A DNA stretch of 64,000 nucleotides from Orlajensenia flava (GTDB taxonomy: Bacteria > Actinomycetota > Actinomycetes > Actinomycetales > Microbacteriaceae): the NCBI RefSeq assembly GCF_004801905.1, contig NZ_SSSN01000005.1, positions 1-64,000 on the forward strand, given 5' to 3'. The notes below the pieces were generated by a model. It was not told the DNA's origin. It searched no databases and saw only the letters and a program-made list of their open reading frames with translations. Below, one piece after another: positions 9,161 to 18,122 of this stretch (within the stretch, counting starts at the first letter, position 1; each line of letters opens with the position of its first letter). Position numbers and translations under genes: made by a program.

Positions 9161-10824
9161 TGGAGAACATCACCAAGCCATGGCCGGCCCTCTGGGCCCT
9201 CGTCATCGGCTTCTTCATGATCCTGGTCGACTCGACCATCGTGTCGATCGCCAACCCCACCATCCTGCGCGAGCTGCACACCGACATCACGGCCGTGCTG
9301 TGGGTCACCAGTGCCTACCTGCTCGCCTACGCGGTTCCGCTGCTCATCACCGGTCGCCTCGGCGATCGCTTCGGCCCGAAGCGCATCTACCTCATCGGCC
9401 TCGTGATCTTCACGCTCGCCTCGCTGTGGTGCGGGCTTTCGGGTGACATCGGAACGCTCATCGCCGCTCGTGTCGTTCAGGGCCTCGGCGCCGCGCTCAT
9501 GACGCCTCAGACGATGGCCGTCATCACCCGCATCTTCCCGCCCGCCAAGCGCGGAGCCGCGATGGGTCTGTGGGGTGCCGTCGCCGGTATCGCAACCCTC
9601 GTCGGCCCGATCCTCGGCGGCGTGCTCGTCGACTCGCTCGGCTGGGAGTGGATCTTCTTCGTGAACGTCCCCGTCGGCGTCATCGCGTTCATCCTGGCCT
9701 GGCGCCTGGTGCCGAACCTCACGACGCACGCTCACAGCTTCGACTGGCTGGGCGTCGCGCTCAGCGCCGTCGGCATGTTCCTCGTCATCTTCGGCATCCA
9801 GGAGGGCGAGACCTACGACTGGGGCACCATCACCGGCCCGATCACCGTCTGGGGACTGATCATCGTCGGCGTCGTCGTGCTCGTGGCCTTCGTGGTCTGG
9901 CAGCGCTTCAACAAGAAGGAGCCGCTGCTTCCGCTCGATCTCTTCAAGGACCGCAACTTCGCGCTGTCCAACGCGGCGATCACCGTGGTCGGCCTCGCGA
10001 TCGTCGCCATGCCGCTCCCGTTGGCGTTCTACTACCAGGTGGCCCGCGGACTCGAGCCCACCCAGGCCGCCCTCATGCTGGTGCCGATGGCCGTCGTCTC
10101 CGGCGTCATGGCCCCCTTCATCGGCCGCCTCACCGACAAGGTCAACCCCAAGTGGATCGCCTTCGCTGGCTTCGTCATCGTCGCGCTGGCGCTGTCCTGG
10201 TACGCGCTCATCATCACGCCCGACATCGAGCTGTGGATCCTGCTCATCCCCTCCGCCGTCCTCGGGCTCGGCATGTCGGGCATCTGGGCACCGCTCGCCT
10301 CGACCGCGACCCGCAACCTGCCTCCACGCCAGGCTGGAGCGGGCTCCGGCGTCTACAACATGACTCGCCAGGTGGGCTCCGTGTTCGGAAGCGCGGCGAT
10401 CGCAGCGCTGCTGAACGCTCGTCTCGCGGCGAACCTCCCCGGCTTCAGCACGGGCGGGGCCGAGCAGGCGGGCGGCAGCGGCAAGGCTCTCCCCGCTCAG
10501 ATCGCCGGCGGATTCACGGATGCGATGAGCCAGTCGATGTGGCTGCCGGTCATCGGGTTCGCGGTCGGCGCCGTCCTCGTGCTCTTCTTCGCCAAGCCCA
10601 AGCAGACCGTGGCATGGGGCAAGCCCGCGACGGGCGCCGTTCCCGCGCAGGATGCGCCGGTCGTCGATCCGGCCGAGGCTCCGGTCGGAGCGCACGCTGC
10701 GGCATCCGTCGCCCCTGACGCTCCTGCCTCGGGACACGTTGCCGGGCACCACGGGGCGCATGCCGCCCCGGTTGCCGCGGCCGGCGAGCACCGCGGCGCG
10801 CACGTCGCTGCCCCGGTCGAGTAA
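9160..10824 (+). CDS. DHA2-family MFS drug exporter (EmrB/QacA type)
   Basis: A 554-residue proton-coupled efflux pump with 14 predicted membrane helices. Motif D1/first helix reads ILVDSTIVSIANPTI, motif A GRLGDRFGPKRIY is near residue 68, and the antiporter motif C region GPILGGVLVDSLGWEWIF is near 150. The last 60 residues are an unusual Ala/His/Pro-rich hydrophilic tail. ATG 9160 overlaps the PadR stop. Substrate is unknown; disinfectants or aromatic antibiotics are typical for the family. Confidence 0.9.
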   Translation: MENITKPWPALWALVIGFFMILVDSTIVSIANPTILRELHTDITAVLWVTSAYLLAYAVPLLITGRLGDRFGPKRIYLIGLVIFTLASLWCGLSGDIGTLIAARVVQGLGAALMTPQTMAVITRIFPPAKRGAAMGLWGAVAGIATLVGPILGGVLVDSLGWEWIFFVNVPVGVIAFILAWRLVPNLTTHAHSFDWLGVALSAVGMFLVIFGIQEGETYDWGTITGPITVWGLIIVGVVVLVAFVVWQRFNKKEPLLPLDLFKDRNFALSNAAITVVGLAIVAMPLPLAFYYQVARGLEPTQAALMLVPMAVVSGVMAPFIGRLTDKVNPKWIAFAGFVIVALALSWYALIITPDIELWILLIPSAVLGLGMSGIWAPLASTATRNLPPRQAGAGSGVYNMTRQVGSVFGSAAIAALLNARLAANLPGFSTGGAEQAGGSGKALPAQIAGGFTDAMSQSMWLPVIGFAVGAVLVLFFAKPKQTVAWGKPATGAVPAQDAPVVDPAEAPVGAHAAASVAPDAPASGHVAGHHGAHAAPVAAAGEHRGAHVAAPVE

Positions 10825-10837
10825 CCGGTCGACACCC

Positions 10838-10874
10838 GCGAGAGCCCGTCCCGATGATTCGGGCGGGCTCTCGC
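10838..10874 (+). terminator. Strong hairpin terminator after the MFS gene
   Basis: GCGAGAGCCCG (10838-10848) pairs with CGGGCTCTCGC (10864-10874), and the loop itself folds again (CCCGA with TCGGG around TGAT), giving a stem of 16 bp with one bulge. Confidence 0.75.
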
Positions 10875-10897
10875 TCGTTCGCGGGTAGCCTCGGCGC

Positions 10898-11389
10898 ATG
10901 GACTACACGGTTCGCACGACAACGGAGGACGACTGGGCGGCGTACCGCGCCACCCGGCTCGAGATGCTCGCGGACTCGCCGAGCGCCTTCGGAACCACGC
11001 TGGCCGAGGCCCTGGTACAGGATGAGGCGTTCTGGCGCCGACGCGCGAGTGGGGCCACCTCCTTCACGGTCGTCGCCATCGCGGAGGACGGACGCTGGCT
11101 CGGCTCCATGTCCGGCGTCGTCGACCTCGAGCGGGCGACGCCGGTCCCGCTTCTCGTGGCGGTCTACGTGACTCCGGATGTGCGCGGCTCGGGTGTCGCC
11201 GACGACCTGCTCGAGGCCGTCGAAGCGTGGGCTGCCGAGCGCGGCGAGGCTCTGTTCCTCGATGTGCACGACGCCAACGCGCGGGCGATGCGCTTCTACG
11301 CGCGCCACGGCTACGAGCGCACCGGCCACGCGTATCCGCATCCGCGGGATCCCGGCCTGGAGGTCGAGATGAGACGGATGCTGGTGTAG
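10898..11389 (+). CDS. GNAT N-acetyltransferase
   Basis: 163 residues with the acetyl-CoA binding fold. The conserved strand-4/helix-3 segment is VAVYVTPDVRGSGVADDLL near residue 92, in which RGSGVA is the pyrophosphate-binding loop, followed by LFLDVHDANARAMRFYARHGY, the usual C-terminal GNAT signature. TAGCCT (10886-10891) ends 6 nt before the ATG, suggesting a leaderless mRNA starting just after the preceding terminator. The acceptor substrate is not evident. Confidence 0.85.
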   Translation: MDYTVRTTTEDDWAAYRATRLEMLADSPSAFGTTLAEALVQDEAFWRRRASGATSFTVVAIAEDGRWLGSMSGVVDLERATPVPLLVAVYVTPDVRGSGVADDLLEAVEAWAAERGEALFLDVHDANARAMRFYARHGYERTGHAYPHPRDPGLEVEMRRMLV

Positions 11390-11426
11390 CGCCGTCCGCT
11401 CGATGAGCGCATGGCAGAGTGGGCGG

Positions 11427-12176
11427 ATGAGCTCGCGTACCGTCTGCATCACGGGGGTCGGCCGTCGTAACGGAATCGCACGGGGCATCGCCCTTCGCCT
11501 CGCGGCGGACGGGTGGGATGTCGCGTTCAACTACTGGGGCGCCTACGACTCCCGGATGGCGCTCGGCGGTGATCCCGAAGACCCCGACGACATCGCGGAC
11601 GAGCTGCAAGCGCTCGGTCGGCGGGTCGTCGCGGTCGAGGCCGACCTGGCCGATCCGGCGGCACCGGACGCGTTCATCGCCGAGGCGGAGCGCCTTCTCG
11701 GCCCCGTCTCCGCCCTGGTGATGGCGCACTCGGAGTCGGTCGACTCCGGCATTCTCGACACGTCGGTCGAGGCGTTCGATCGGCATTTCGCCGTCAACAC
11801 CCGGGCGGCGTGGCTCCTGATCGCCGCGTTCGCGCGCCGGATCCCGACGGATGGCGGGTCGATCGTCGCGCTGACGAGCGACCACACCGTCTTCAACCTC
11901 CCCTACGGAGCGAGCAAGGGCGCGCTCGACCGCATCGTCATCGCCGCCGGGCGTGAGCTCGGACACCTCGGCATCTCGTCCAACGCGCTGAACCCGGGCC
12001 CGATCGACACCGGGTGGATGTCGGACGAGATTCGGGCCTCCGCCCTCGCCCGCCAGCCGACGGGCCGTCTCGGGACGCCCGACGACATCGCGAACACGGT
12101 GGCGTTCCTCGTCTCGCCCGAGGGGCGGTGGGTGACGGGCCAGCTCCTGAAGAGCGACGGCGGCTTCTCGATCTGA
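11427..12176 (+). CDS. SDR-family oxidoreductase
   Basis: A 249-residue short-chain dehydrogenase. The nucleotide-binding start TGVGRRNGIARGIA is of the enoyl-reductase-like form. The catalytic Ser is in VALTSDHTVF, Tyr/Lys in YGASKGALD, and a PGPIDTGWM segment follows. The ATG at 11427 is chosen over 11403 because CAGAGT lies 6 nt upstream, the local leaderless pattern, and because MSSRTVCITG begins directly with the first beta strand. The substrate is unknown. Confidence 0.82.
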   Translation: MSSRTVCITGVGRRNGIARGIALRLAADGWDVAFNYWGAYDSRMALGGDPEDPDDIADELQALGRRVVAVEADLADPAAPDAFIAEAERLLGPVSALVMAHSESVDSGILDTSVEAFDRHFAVNTRAAWLLIAAFARRIPTDGGSIVALTSDHTVFNLPYGASKGALDRIVIAAGRELGHLGISSNALNPGPIDTGWMSDEIRASALARQPTGRLGTPDDIANTVAFLVSPEGRWVTGQLLKSDGGFSI

Positions 12177-12210
12177 GGTGTCGCCCAACGCAGACCGTAT
12201 CGTGTCTCTC

Positions 12211-12555
12211 GTGAGCGATCCGTTCGGTCTCGGCAAGATGCTTCCGCGTGCGGCGGGACGCGTGGTCGTCAATGTCCCCGTCTCAGCCGTTCCCGAGTTC
12301 GTCGACCACGCGGTTCACACCATCCCCCATCTCGTGGTGACCGAACTGGACGATGACGCAGCCGCAGTGGTTCGTCGAACGACCCTGGCGATGCGCGCAC
12401 TGAGGATCGAGTTGACGTTCACCGACCTGGGCGACGGGATGACCGCTGTCGACGCCCTCGCGAACTGGTCGAGCTCATTCGATCCGCTGGCAGCTCCGGA
12501 TGCGACGGTGCGGGCCATCCTCGCCGCGATCACAGTCGCGGCATCCGCCCGGTGA
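12211..12555 (+). CDS. Hypothetical protein, 114 residues
   Basis: I do not recognise the family. The predicted protein is soluble, mixed alpha/beta, with a basic first third (GLGKMLPRAAGRVVVNVPVS) and a possible SRPBCC-like strand pattern in the middle, but no motif fixes a function. GTG 12211 is preferred: TATCGT ends 7 nt upstream. GTG 12178, 1 nt after the preceding stop, would add 11 residues. Convergent with kynU, 7 bp apart. Confidence 0.6.
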   Translation: MSDPFGLGKMLPRAAGRVVVNVPVSAVPEFVDHAVHTIPHLVVTELDDDAAAVVRRTTLAMRALRIELTFTDLGDGMTAVDALANWSSSFDPLAAPDATVRAILAAITVAASAR

Positions 12556-12562
12556 TCCGTCG

Positions 12563-13828
12563 TCAGCCGAGGCCGACCTCTTCGCGCAGCACCGCGAGCA
12601 GCACGTCCCGGGTCGCGGCCATCCCGTCGTAGGTCTCCTCGAAGCTCGTCGACAGCGGAGAGAGGCCGATGCGCAGGCCGCCCGGATCGCGGTAATCGGG
12701 AATGACGTCCTGCTCCCAGAGCGCGGCGGTGACCCGGCGCATCGCGGGGTGCGACAGGGTGACGTGGCCACCCCGTCGAGCGGCATCGCGTGGTGAGGCC
12801 ACGCTCACGCCGAGCGGCGCCAGCCATTCGTCCGCCAGCGTGATGGCGAACTCGGTGAGCGCCACCGACTTCTCACGCACCGCGGCGATGCCGCATCCGG
12901 CGATCATGTCGATGGTGTCGCGCATCGCGATCATCGCGAGCACAGGCGGTGTGCCGCTGAGGAACCGACGCAGGCCGCTCGACGGCAGGTATTCGGGCCC
13001 CATCGAGAACACGTCCGCGGCTCCCATCCACCCTTGGATCGGCTGGCTGAGGACGGCCTGCAGGTCGGCGCGCACATAGCTGAATGCGGGCGACCCCGGG
13101 CCGCCGTTGAGGTACTTGTACGTGCAGCCCACGGCCAGGTCGACCCCCCAGGTGTCGAGCTCGATGGGGACCGATCCGGCGGAGTGGCACAGGTCCCACA
13201 AAACGAGCGCGCCGGCGTCGTGTGCGACGCGCGTGATGCCGCCGACGTCGGCCAGGAACCCCGAGCGGTACGCCACCTGACTCACCACCACGAGTGCGGT
13301 CTGTGGTCCGACCACGGATGCCACCTGCTCGACCGACACCCCGCCGGTGGGGTCGGAGACGATCCACCGCAGCGTCATGCCCCGCTCGGCAGCGATGCCC
13401 TCGAGCACGTAGCGGTCGGTCGGGAAGTTGTCGGTGTCGAGGACGATCTCAGTGCGGGCGCCGTCTCCGGCGAGGCGGGCGTCCGACGCAGCACGTGCCA
13501 GCTTGTACAGCAGCACGGTCGTCGAGTCGCCGATGAAGGTCTGGCCGGGCGCTGCCCCCAGACACGCGAACGCGAGGGCGTCACCGGTGTTGAACGGCAG
13601 CTCCATCCACGATTCGTCCCAGCCGCGGATGAGGCGTCCGCCCCACTGGTCGGCGATGAAAGCCTGAATGCTCTCCGCGCTCCCGACGGTCGGTCGCCCG
13701 AGAGAGTTGCCGTCGAGGTAGGCGACGAGCCCGTCGCTCGCGATGAAGTTGCGACGCAGGTGCGCGAGCGGGTCGGCGCGATCCATGCGCCGGGCGAACG
13801 CGAGGCGCTCGTCGTGGCCTTCCGTCAT
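12563..13828 (-). CDS. kynU: Kynureninase
   Basis: PLP enzyme of 421 residues that hydrolyses kynurenine to anthranilate and alanine. Visible family features are YLDGNSLGRPT near residue 38, DNFPTDRYVLEG, the aspartate that pairs with PLP nitrogen in LVLWDLCHSAG, and the Schiff-base lysine in GCTYKYLNGGPG near residue 233. The C-terminal domain contains RRGGHVTLSHP. The start overlaps the amidohydrolase stop by 4 bp (13825-13828), giving tight coupling in the kynA operon. Confidence 0.95.
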   Translation of the reverse strand: MTEGHDERLAFARRMDRADPLAHLRRNFIASDGLVAYLDGNSLGRPTVGSAESIQAFIADQWGGRLIRGWDESWMELPFNTGDALAFACLGAAPGQTFIGDSTTVLLYKLARAASDARLAGDGARTEIVLDTDNFPTDRYVLEGIAAERGMTLRWIVSDPTGGVSVEQVASVVGPQTALVVVSQVAYRSGFLADVGGITRVAHDAGALVLWDLCHSAGSVPIELDTWGVDLAVGCTYKYLNGGPGSPAFSYVRADLQAVLSQPIQGWMGAADVFSMGPEYLPSSGLRRFLSGTPPVLAMIAMRDTIDMIAGCGIAAVREKSVALTEFAITLADEWLAPLGVSVASPRDAARRGGHVTLSHPAMRRVTAALWEQDVIPDYRDPGGLRIGLSPLSTSFEETYDGMAATRDVLLAVLREEVGLG

Positions 13829-14886
13829 GGCAGGGTCTCCTCGAGGTAGTCGATGGTCGTGCCGCGGGCGCCGGCCAGCCAGGAGGCGGTCTCCTCGGCC
13901 GTTTCGGGTGGGACTCCGGGGATCCACGCCAGCCGTGGGCCGATCGCCGGCGGATTCCACACGCCCGCGATGCTCGCGACGAGGGCATCCCGGTCGATGC
14001 CGGCTGCCGCCATCGCAGCCAACTCCCGGGTGTTGACGCCGATGGGCAGCGCTCCGTTTCCGAGGTCTGTCCCGTAGCGGATTCGGGCCCCGGCGGCAGC
14101 GACGCGGCGCAGGTTGTCCTGAGCGGTCTCGAAGGCGGAATCGGGCTCCCCCCAGCCGTGGATGTCGAGGGTCGAGATGACGGCGGTGCCCGCGCGGGAC
14201 ATCCGTTCGATGACGTCGTCGTCGAGTCGTTCCGTGAACGGGGTGTGGGCGAAGACGTTCACCCCCGCGTCCAGGGCCAGGCGAGCCGTCCCCGCTCCCT
14301 GCGTGTGCGCAGCCACCGGCACGCCGTGTGCCCGCGCCGCCGAGACGATCGCGGCGAGCAACTCGGCACTCGGCACGGGGCCGGCGTCGCTGTTGACGGT
14401 GACCTTGATGACGGATGCGCCCAGCCCGATCTGCGCGCGAACCGCCGCCTCCGCGTCGGCAGGGGATGCGAGCTGGACGGTTGCACCGGGCGGAGCCCAT
14501 TCGCTGCGGGACGGGTAGCCGCCGACGCACGTGAGCAGGGCGCCCGCTATGCGGATCTCGGGCAGCGTCGACCCGGGGAAGCTGCTCTCGGTGTGCCAGG
14601 TCGACGCTGCCTGCGGCTCCCAGCCGAGGTCGACGACGCTGGTGATGCCCGCCGGCAGCAGTGCATCGGCGTCGATCAGGCCGAGGTGCACGTGGTGATC
14701 GCTGAGTCGCGGGAAGAGGGTGCCGGGCACCTCGATGTCGGCGGGCTCCTCGCTGCCGAGCGGGTGCAGCAGGCCGTCGTGCAGTCGGAACGAGCAGCGG
14801 CCCCGCCATCCGCCCGCCCAGTACTGCCGAGCGCCGATCACGGAGCCCTCGACGATCATCGAGGCGGGCCCATCCGGAGTCGGCAC
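13825..14886 (-). CDS. Amidohydrolase-superfamily protein in the kyn operon (candidate formamidase)
   Basis: 353 residues with all metal-site residues of the superfamily: HxH in SDHHVHLGL near residue 63, a lysine in ASVIKVTVNSD, His in PVAAHTQG, His in NVFAHTPF and Asp in IRYGTDLGNG. It lies between kynA and kynU, overlapping kynU by 4 bp and ending 18 bp after kynA. The intermediate enzyme of this pathway, N-formylkynurenine formamidase, is otherwise missing here, and the usual KynB and arylformamidase folds are unrelated. A formamidase role is therefore an inference from position; imidazolonase-like or dihydroorotase-like chemistry on another substrate is possible. Confidence 0.82.
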   Translation of the reverse strand: MPTPDGPASMIVEGSVIGARQYWAGGWRGRCSFRLHDGLLHPLGSEEPADIEVPGTLFPRLSDHHVHLGLIDADALLPAGITSVVDLGWEPQAASTWHTESSFPGSTLPEIRIAGALLTCVGGYPSRSEWAPPGATVQLASPADAEAAVRAQIGLGASVIKVTVNSDAGPVPSAELLAAIVSAARAHGVPVAAHTQGAGTARLALDAGVNVFAHTPFTERLDDDVIERMSRAGTAVISTLDIHGWGEPDSAFETAQDNLRRVAAAGARIRYGTDLGNGALPIGVNTRELAAMAAAGIDRDALVASIAGVWNPPAIGPRLAWIPGVPPETAEETASWLAGARGTTIDYLEETLP

Positions 14887-14904
14887 GTCACTGAGGCCGC
14901 CCGG

Positions 14905-15759
14905 TCACTGGCCGATCGCGGTGCGCACCGCGTACAGCTCCGGGAAGAAGGTCAGCTCGAGGGCCTTCTGCAGGAAGCTCGCTCCCGTCGATCCGCCCGT
15001 TCCGGTCTTCATGCCGATGGTGCGTTCGACGGTCTTCAGGTGTCGGAAGCGCCAGAGCTGGAAGTTGTCCTCCAGGTCGACGAACTCCTCGCAGGCCTCG
15101 TAGGCGGCCCAGTTCTCGCGTGCATCCTCGTAGATGCCGGTGAACACGGGCACGAGCTCGGGGTGGAAGACCCAGGCCTCCGTGACGTCGCGATCGAGCA
15201 CGGCCTGCGGGATGTCGTAGCCCGCGCGCGCGAGGTATCGCAGGAACTCGTCGTAGATGCTCGGCTCGTCCAACAGGCGCGCGAGCAGCTCGTGGGCTGC
15301 GGCATCCGACTCGAAGACGCTCAGCATGCGGCGGTTCTTGTTGCCGAGGACGAACTCCACGGCGCGGTACTGCCACGACTGGAATCCGCTCGAGTTGCCG
15401 AGGAAGCCGCGGAACTCGCCGTACTCCGTCGGCGTGAGCGTCGCCAGCACCGACCACTGCTCGGTCAGCGTGCGCTGGATGTGCTTGACACGCGCGATGC
15501 GCTTGAGCGCCTGAGGCAGCTCGTCGGCGCGCAGCAGGTCGCGGGCGCTCGCGAGCTCGTGCAGGACGAGCTTGAGCCAGAGTTCGGTGGTCTGATGCTG
15601 CACGATGAACAGCAGCTCGTCGTGGTGCTCGGGCTCGCTGACCGGATGCTGTGCGGCGAGCAGCGTGTCGAGGTCGAGGTAGCCGCCGTAGCTCATGCGG
15701 TCGCGGAAGTCGGTGACGATGCCCGCGTCGAACTCGCGGGTGTTCCTGTCGACGGCCAC
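14905..15759 (-). CDS. kynA: Tryptophan 2,3-dioxygenase
   Basis: Heme enzyme of 284 residues that opens the indole ring of tryptophan to N-formylkynurenine. The family signatures are present: MSYGGYLDLDTLL near residue 22, HHDELLFIVQHQTTELW with the substrate-contacting residues, and the C-terminal heme region RTIGMKTGTGGSTGAS. The GTG at 15759 has AGGAGG 5 nt upstream, and a minus-strand TAGGCT at 15785-15790 would start transcription between the two, so this start is preferred over ATG 15783. First gene of the kyn operon. Confidence 0.95.
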   Translation of the reverse strand: MAVDRNTREFDAGIVTDFRDRMSYGGYLDLDTLLAAQHPVSEPEHHDELLFIVQHQTTELWLKLVLHELASARDLLRADELPQALKRIARVKHIQRTLTEQWSVLATLTPTEYGEFRGFLGNSSGFQSWQYRAVEFVLGNKNRRMLSVFESDAAAHELLARLLDEPSIYDEFLRYLARAGYDIPQAVLDRDVTEAWVFHPELVPVFTGIYEDARENWAAYEACEEFVDLEDNFQLWRFRHLKTVERTIGMKTGTGGSTGASFLQKALELTFFPELYAVRTAIGQ

Positions 15760-15849
15760 GGATGCCTCCTCAAGCTCCCGCATCAGCCTACGCGTGCCCG
15801 ATCGGACCCGGCGTGGAATGCGCGCGATCGACTCCGGGTTGCTCCCACC

Positions 15850-16272
15850 ATGGACACTCTCTACACAGCTGAAGCACTCTCCACCGGCGAAGGACGCAAT
15901 GGTCACGTTCGCTCGACCGACGGGCGGGTCGACCTCGACATGGCGGTCCCCCGCGAGATGGGCGGATCGGGTGAGGGTGCCAACCCCGAGCTGCTGTTCG
16001 CCGCCGGCTATGCGGCCTGTTTCCACTCCGCGTTGAATGCCGTCGCGCGGTCGAAGAAGGTGTCGATCCAGGAGTCGACCGTCGGCGGCCGCGTCGAGAT
16101 CGGGCCCAATGGTGAGGGTGGCTTCCAGCTCGCCGTTCTGCTGGAGGTGTCGATCCCCTCGCTCGATCACGCTCAGGCTCAGGAGCTGGCGGATGCCGCG
16201 CACCAGGTCTGCCCGTACTCGAACGCCACACGCGGCAACATCGACGTCACGATCGTCGTCACCGACGACTGA
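15850..16272 (+). CDS. Organic hydroperoxide resistance protein (Ohr/OsmC family)
   Basis: A 140-residue thiol peroxidase subunit. The two redox cysteines are in AAGYAACFHSALN (near residue 60) and HQVCPYSNATRGN (near 125), the Ohr pattern, and the start LYTAEALSTGEGRNGHVRS is typical. It reduces organic hydroperoxides with lipoylated or mycothiol-type reductants. Divergent from kynA. No OhrR regulator is adjacent. Confidence 0.92.
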   Translation: MDTLYTAEALSTGEGRNGHVRSTDGRVDLDMAVPREMGGSGEGANPELLFAAGYAACFHSALNAVARSKKVSIQESTVGGRVEIGPNGEGGFQLAVLLEVSIPSLDHAQAQELADAAHQVCPYSNATRGNIDVTIVVTDD

Positions 16273-16290
16273 GCGCGGCTGCGGGAGCTC

Positions 16291-16707
16291 TCAGGCCGAG
16301 CGGCGGGTCAGCTTCACCACGGGGATGACCCGGGTGGTCTTCTCCTGATACGCCGCGAAGCCGGGGTTGACGCTGAACTGCTCCCAGGCGGCGTCCCGGT
16401 CGCCGCCGGTCAGCACGTCGGCGGTGACCGGAACGGTGGTCACGCCTCCGGACGACCCCGCCTCGATCTCGACCTGCGGGTTCGCCCTCAAGTTGGCCAG
16501 CCACGCCGGATTCGTGTCGGCGCCCTGCTTGGACGCTGCGACGTGCCACGAGCCGTCGGGCTGCCCGATGGCCATCACCGGATTCAGCCGCAGCTCGCCC
16601 GAGCGTGCGCCGACGGTGTGCAGGATCACCAGCGAGTCGCCGAACCGCTGGGTAGTGCCGCCGTTGCGGCGGAACTCGTCGATGATCTGTGCGTTCCAGT
16701 CGGACAT
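16291..16707 (-). CDS. Deazaflavin (F420)-dependent nitroreductase-family protein
   Basis: 138 residues of the Ddn/FDOR-A type split-barrel family. Conserved segments are LVILHTVGARSGELRLNPV, then DGSWHVAASKQGADTNPAWL with NLRANPQVEIE, all of which line the F420 pocket in studied members. The ATG at 16707 gives MSDWNAQIIDEFR, the normal family start; the open frame extends upstream only through the neighbouring gene. Reduction of quinones or other unsaturated substrates is the family role. Confidence 0.87.
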   Translation of the reverse strand: MSDWNAQIIDEFRRNGGTTQRFGDSLVILHTVGARSGELRLNPVMAIGQPDGSWHVAASKQGADTNPAWLANLRANPQVEIEAGSSGGVTTVPVTADVLTGGDRDAAWEQFSVNPGFAAYQEKTTRVIPVVKLTRRSA

Positions 16708-16735
16708 GCGTGCCTGCTTTCGTCGGGCTTCGGGG

Positions 16736-17608
16736 TCAGTCCGCGGTGCGGACGTGGATGAGGTTGTCCCACGGGTCGTCGAACGCGAGGGATCGGCCGT
16801 CGTCGCGGGTCTGGAGTCCGTGGTGCCGCATCCGCTCGCCGAGAGCCCCGAGATCGTCGAGGCGCGGAACGATGATGTCGACCCGGCCGAGGCCGAGCGC
16901 CGGGCCACGCCTGCCGGCGCCGCGGCTGTTCCACGTGTTCATCGCCATGTGGTGGTGGTAGCCGCCGGCCGAGACGAAGAGCGCCTGGTCGCCCATGCTC
17001 GCGGTGGTCTCGAAGCCCAGGCGGTCCACGTAGAACTCGCGGGCGCTCGGGATGTCGCCGACGGAGAGGTGGACGTGCCCGACGACGGCTGCTCCGATGC
17101 GCGGGTCGGCGATGGTCTCGTCGGTGAGGTGTGCTCGCAGGTACTCGTTCGGATCCAGGAACAGCGTGCCCATCTCGATACTGCCGTGCGCCCAGCTCCA
17201 TCCGCTGCGGTCGCGGTCCCAGTAGAGTTCGACGCCGTTGCCCTCGGGGTCGGTGAAGTAGAAGGCCTCGCTGACGAGGTGGTCGGCACTGCCCGCGAAG
17301 GTGCCCGGATGGAGCGTCGCTACGGAGTACACGGCGGCGGCGAGGGCGGCCTGAGAATCGAACACGATAGCGGTGTGGAACAGGCCGGCACTGCGCGGCT
17401 CTGCGGAACGGAGCTCGGGTGCGTGCTCGAGGATGACGACCGGTGTCGTGCCTCGCCCGAGGACAGCTGTGGAGCCGTCATTCGCGAGAAGATCGAGGGT
17501 GACGGCGTCGCGGTAGTAGGCGATCATCCCGTCGAGGTCGCCGACGCGCAGGGTCACGGCGCCCATCCCGGTGTCGGGGGCGAGGAGGTCGGTGGTCGAT
17601 CGGGTCAC
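16736..17608 (-). CDS. Two-domain VOC protein (CatE-like)
   Basis: 290 residues made of two vicinal-oxygen-chelate modules. The first includes GLFHTAIVF and YFTDPEGNGVELYWDR, the second GHVHLSVGDIPSAREFYVDRL and YHHHMAMNTWNSRG. This is the CatE/YfiE type annotated as catechol 2,3-dioxygenase. In the second module the position that usually carries the last metal-binding Glu reads NLIHVR, so dioxygenase activity is uncertain. Start codon is GTG. Confidence 0.8.
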   Translation of the reverse strand: MTRSTTDLLAPDTGMGAVTLRVGDLDGMIAYYRDAVTLDLLANDGSTAVLGRGTTPVVILEHAPELRSAEPRSAGLFHTAIVFDSQAALAAAVYSVATLHPGTFAGSADHLVSEAFYFTDPEGNGVELYWDRDRSGWSWAHGSIEMGTLFLDPNEYLRAHLTDETIADPRIGAAVVGHVHLSVGDIPSAREFYVDRLGFETTASMGDQALFVSAGGYHHHMAMNTWNSRGAGRRGPALGLGRVDIIVPRLDDLGALGERMRHHGLQTRDDGRSLAFDDPWDNLIHVRTAD

Positions 17609-17663
17609 GGCTCGTACAACGGATGCCGCCGCGCCGCTATTCCGGCGAGGTCCGAGCGCGTCG

Positions 17664-18041
17664 TCAGTCCTGGTGCAGCTGCACGAGGTTGCCGCATCCG
17701 TCGTCGAAGATCGCCGACGTGCCCCATTCGGTGTTGACGGGTTCGCCGCGGAACACGATGCCCTCCGCCACGAGTCGCTCGTGCTCGGCGAACACGTCGG
17801 GCACCCCGAACACGATCGCGGGGATCTCCGCCGCGTGGAGTCCCTCGCGGTAGGCGCGTGCGATGGGGTTGTCGCTGGGTTCGAGCAGCAGGCCTACCCC
17901 GTCGACGTCGCCCGGCGCGCGCACGATGTAGAGGTGATGATCGGGCATCGCGAGGAGCTCCTCGAAGCCGAGAGTCTCGGTGTAGACCGAGAAGGCCGCC
18001 GCGGGATCGAGCACGTGGATGCTGCACATCTTCACTCGCAT
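17664..18041 (-). CDS. VOC (glyoxalase/bleomycin-resistance fold) protein
   Basis: 125 residues, single VOC module: CSIHVLDPAAAFSVYTETLGFEEL at the start and AIFDDGCGNLVQLHQ at the end, where the family has its metal-site Glu. Gln occupies that place here, so the metal site may be altered. Lies 55 bp upstream of the CatE-like gene on the same strand. Function unknown; detoxification of small molecules is typical of the family. Confidence 0.8.
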   Translation of the reverse strand: MRVKMCSIHVLDPAAAFSVYTETLGFEELLAMPDHHLYIVRAPGDVDGVGLLLEPSDNPIARAYREGLHAAEIPAIVFGVPDVFAEHERLVAEGIVFRGEPVNTEWGTSAIFDDGCGNLVQLHQD

Positions 18042-18122
18042 GACGCCACGGTAACCCGTTCGGGGGGCGACGAGCCGGGGCGCGCCGATCTCAGCCGAGC
18101 GCGGCCACGGGATGCTCGGAGG

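Noticed and set aside
9154-10899. 581-codon minus-strand frame opposite the MFS exporter
   Set aside because: Same shadow signature and it crosses a terminator and two start regions.
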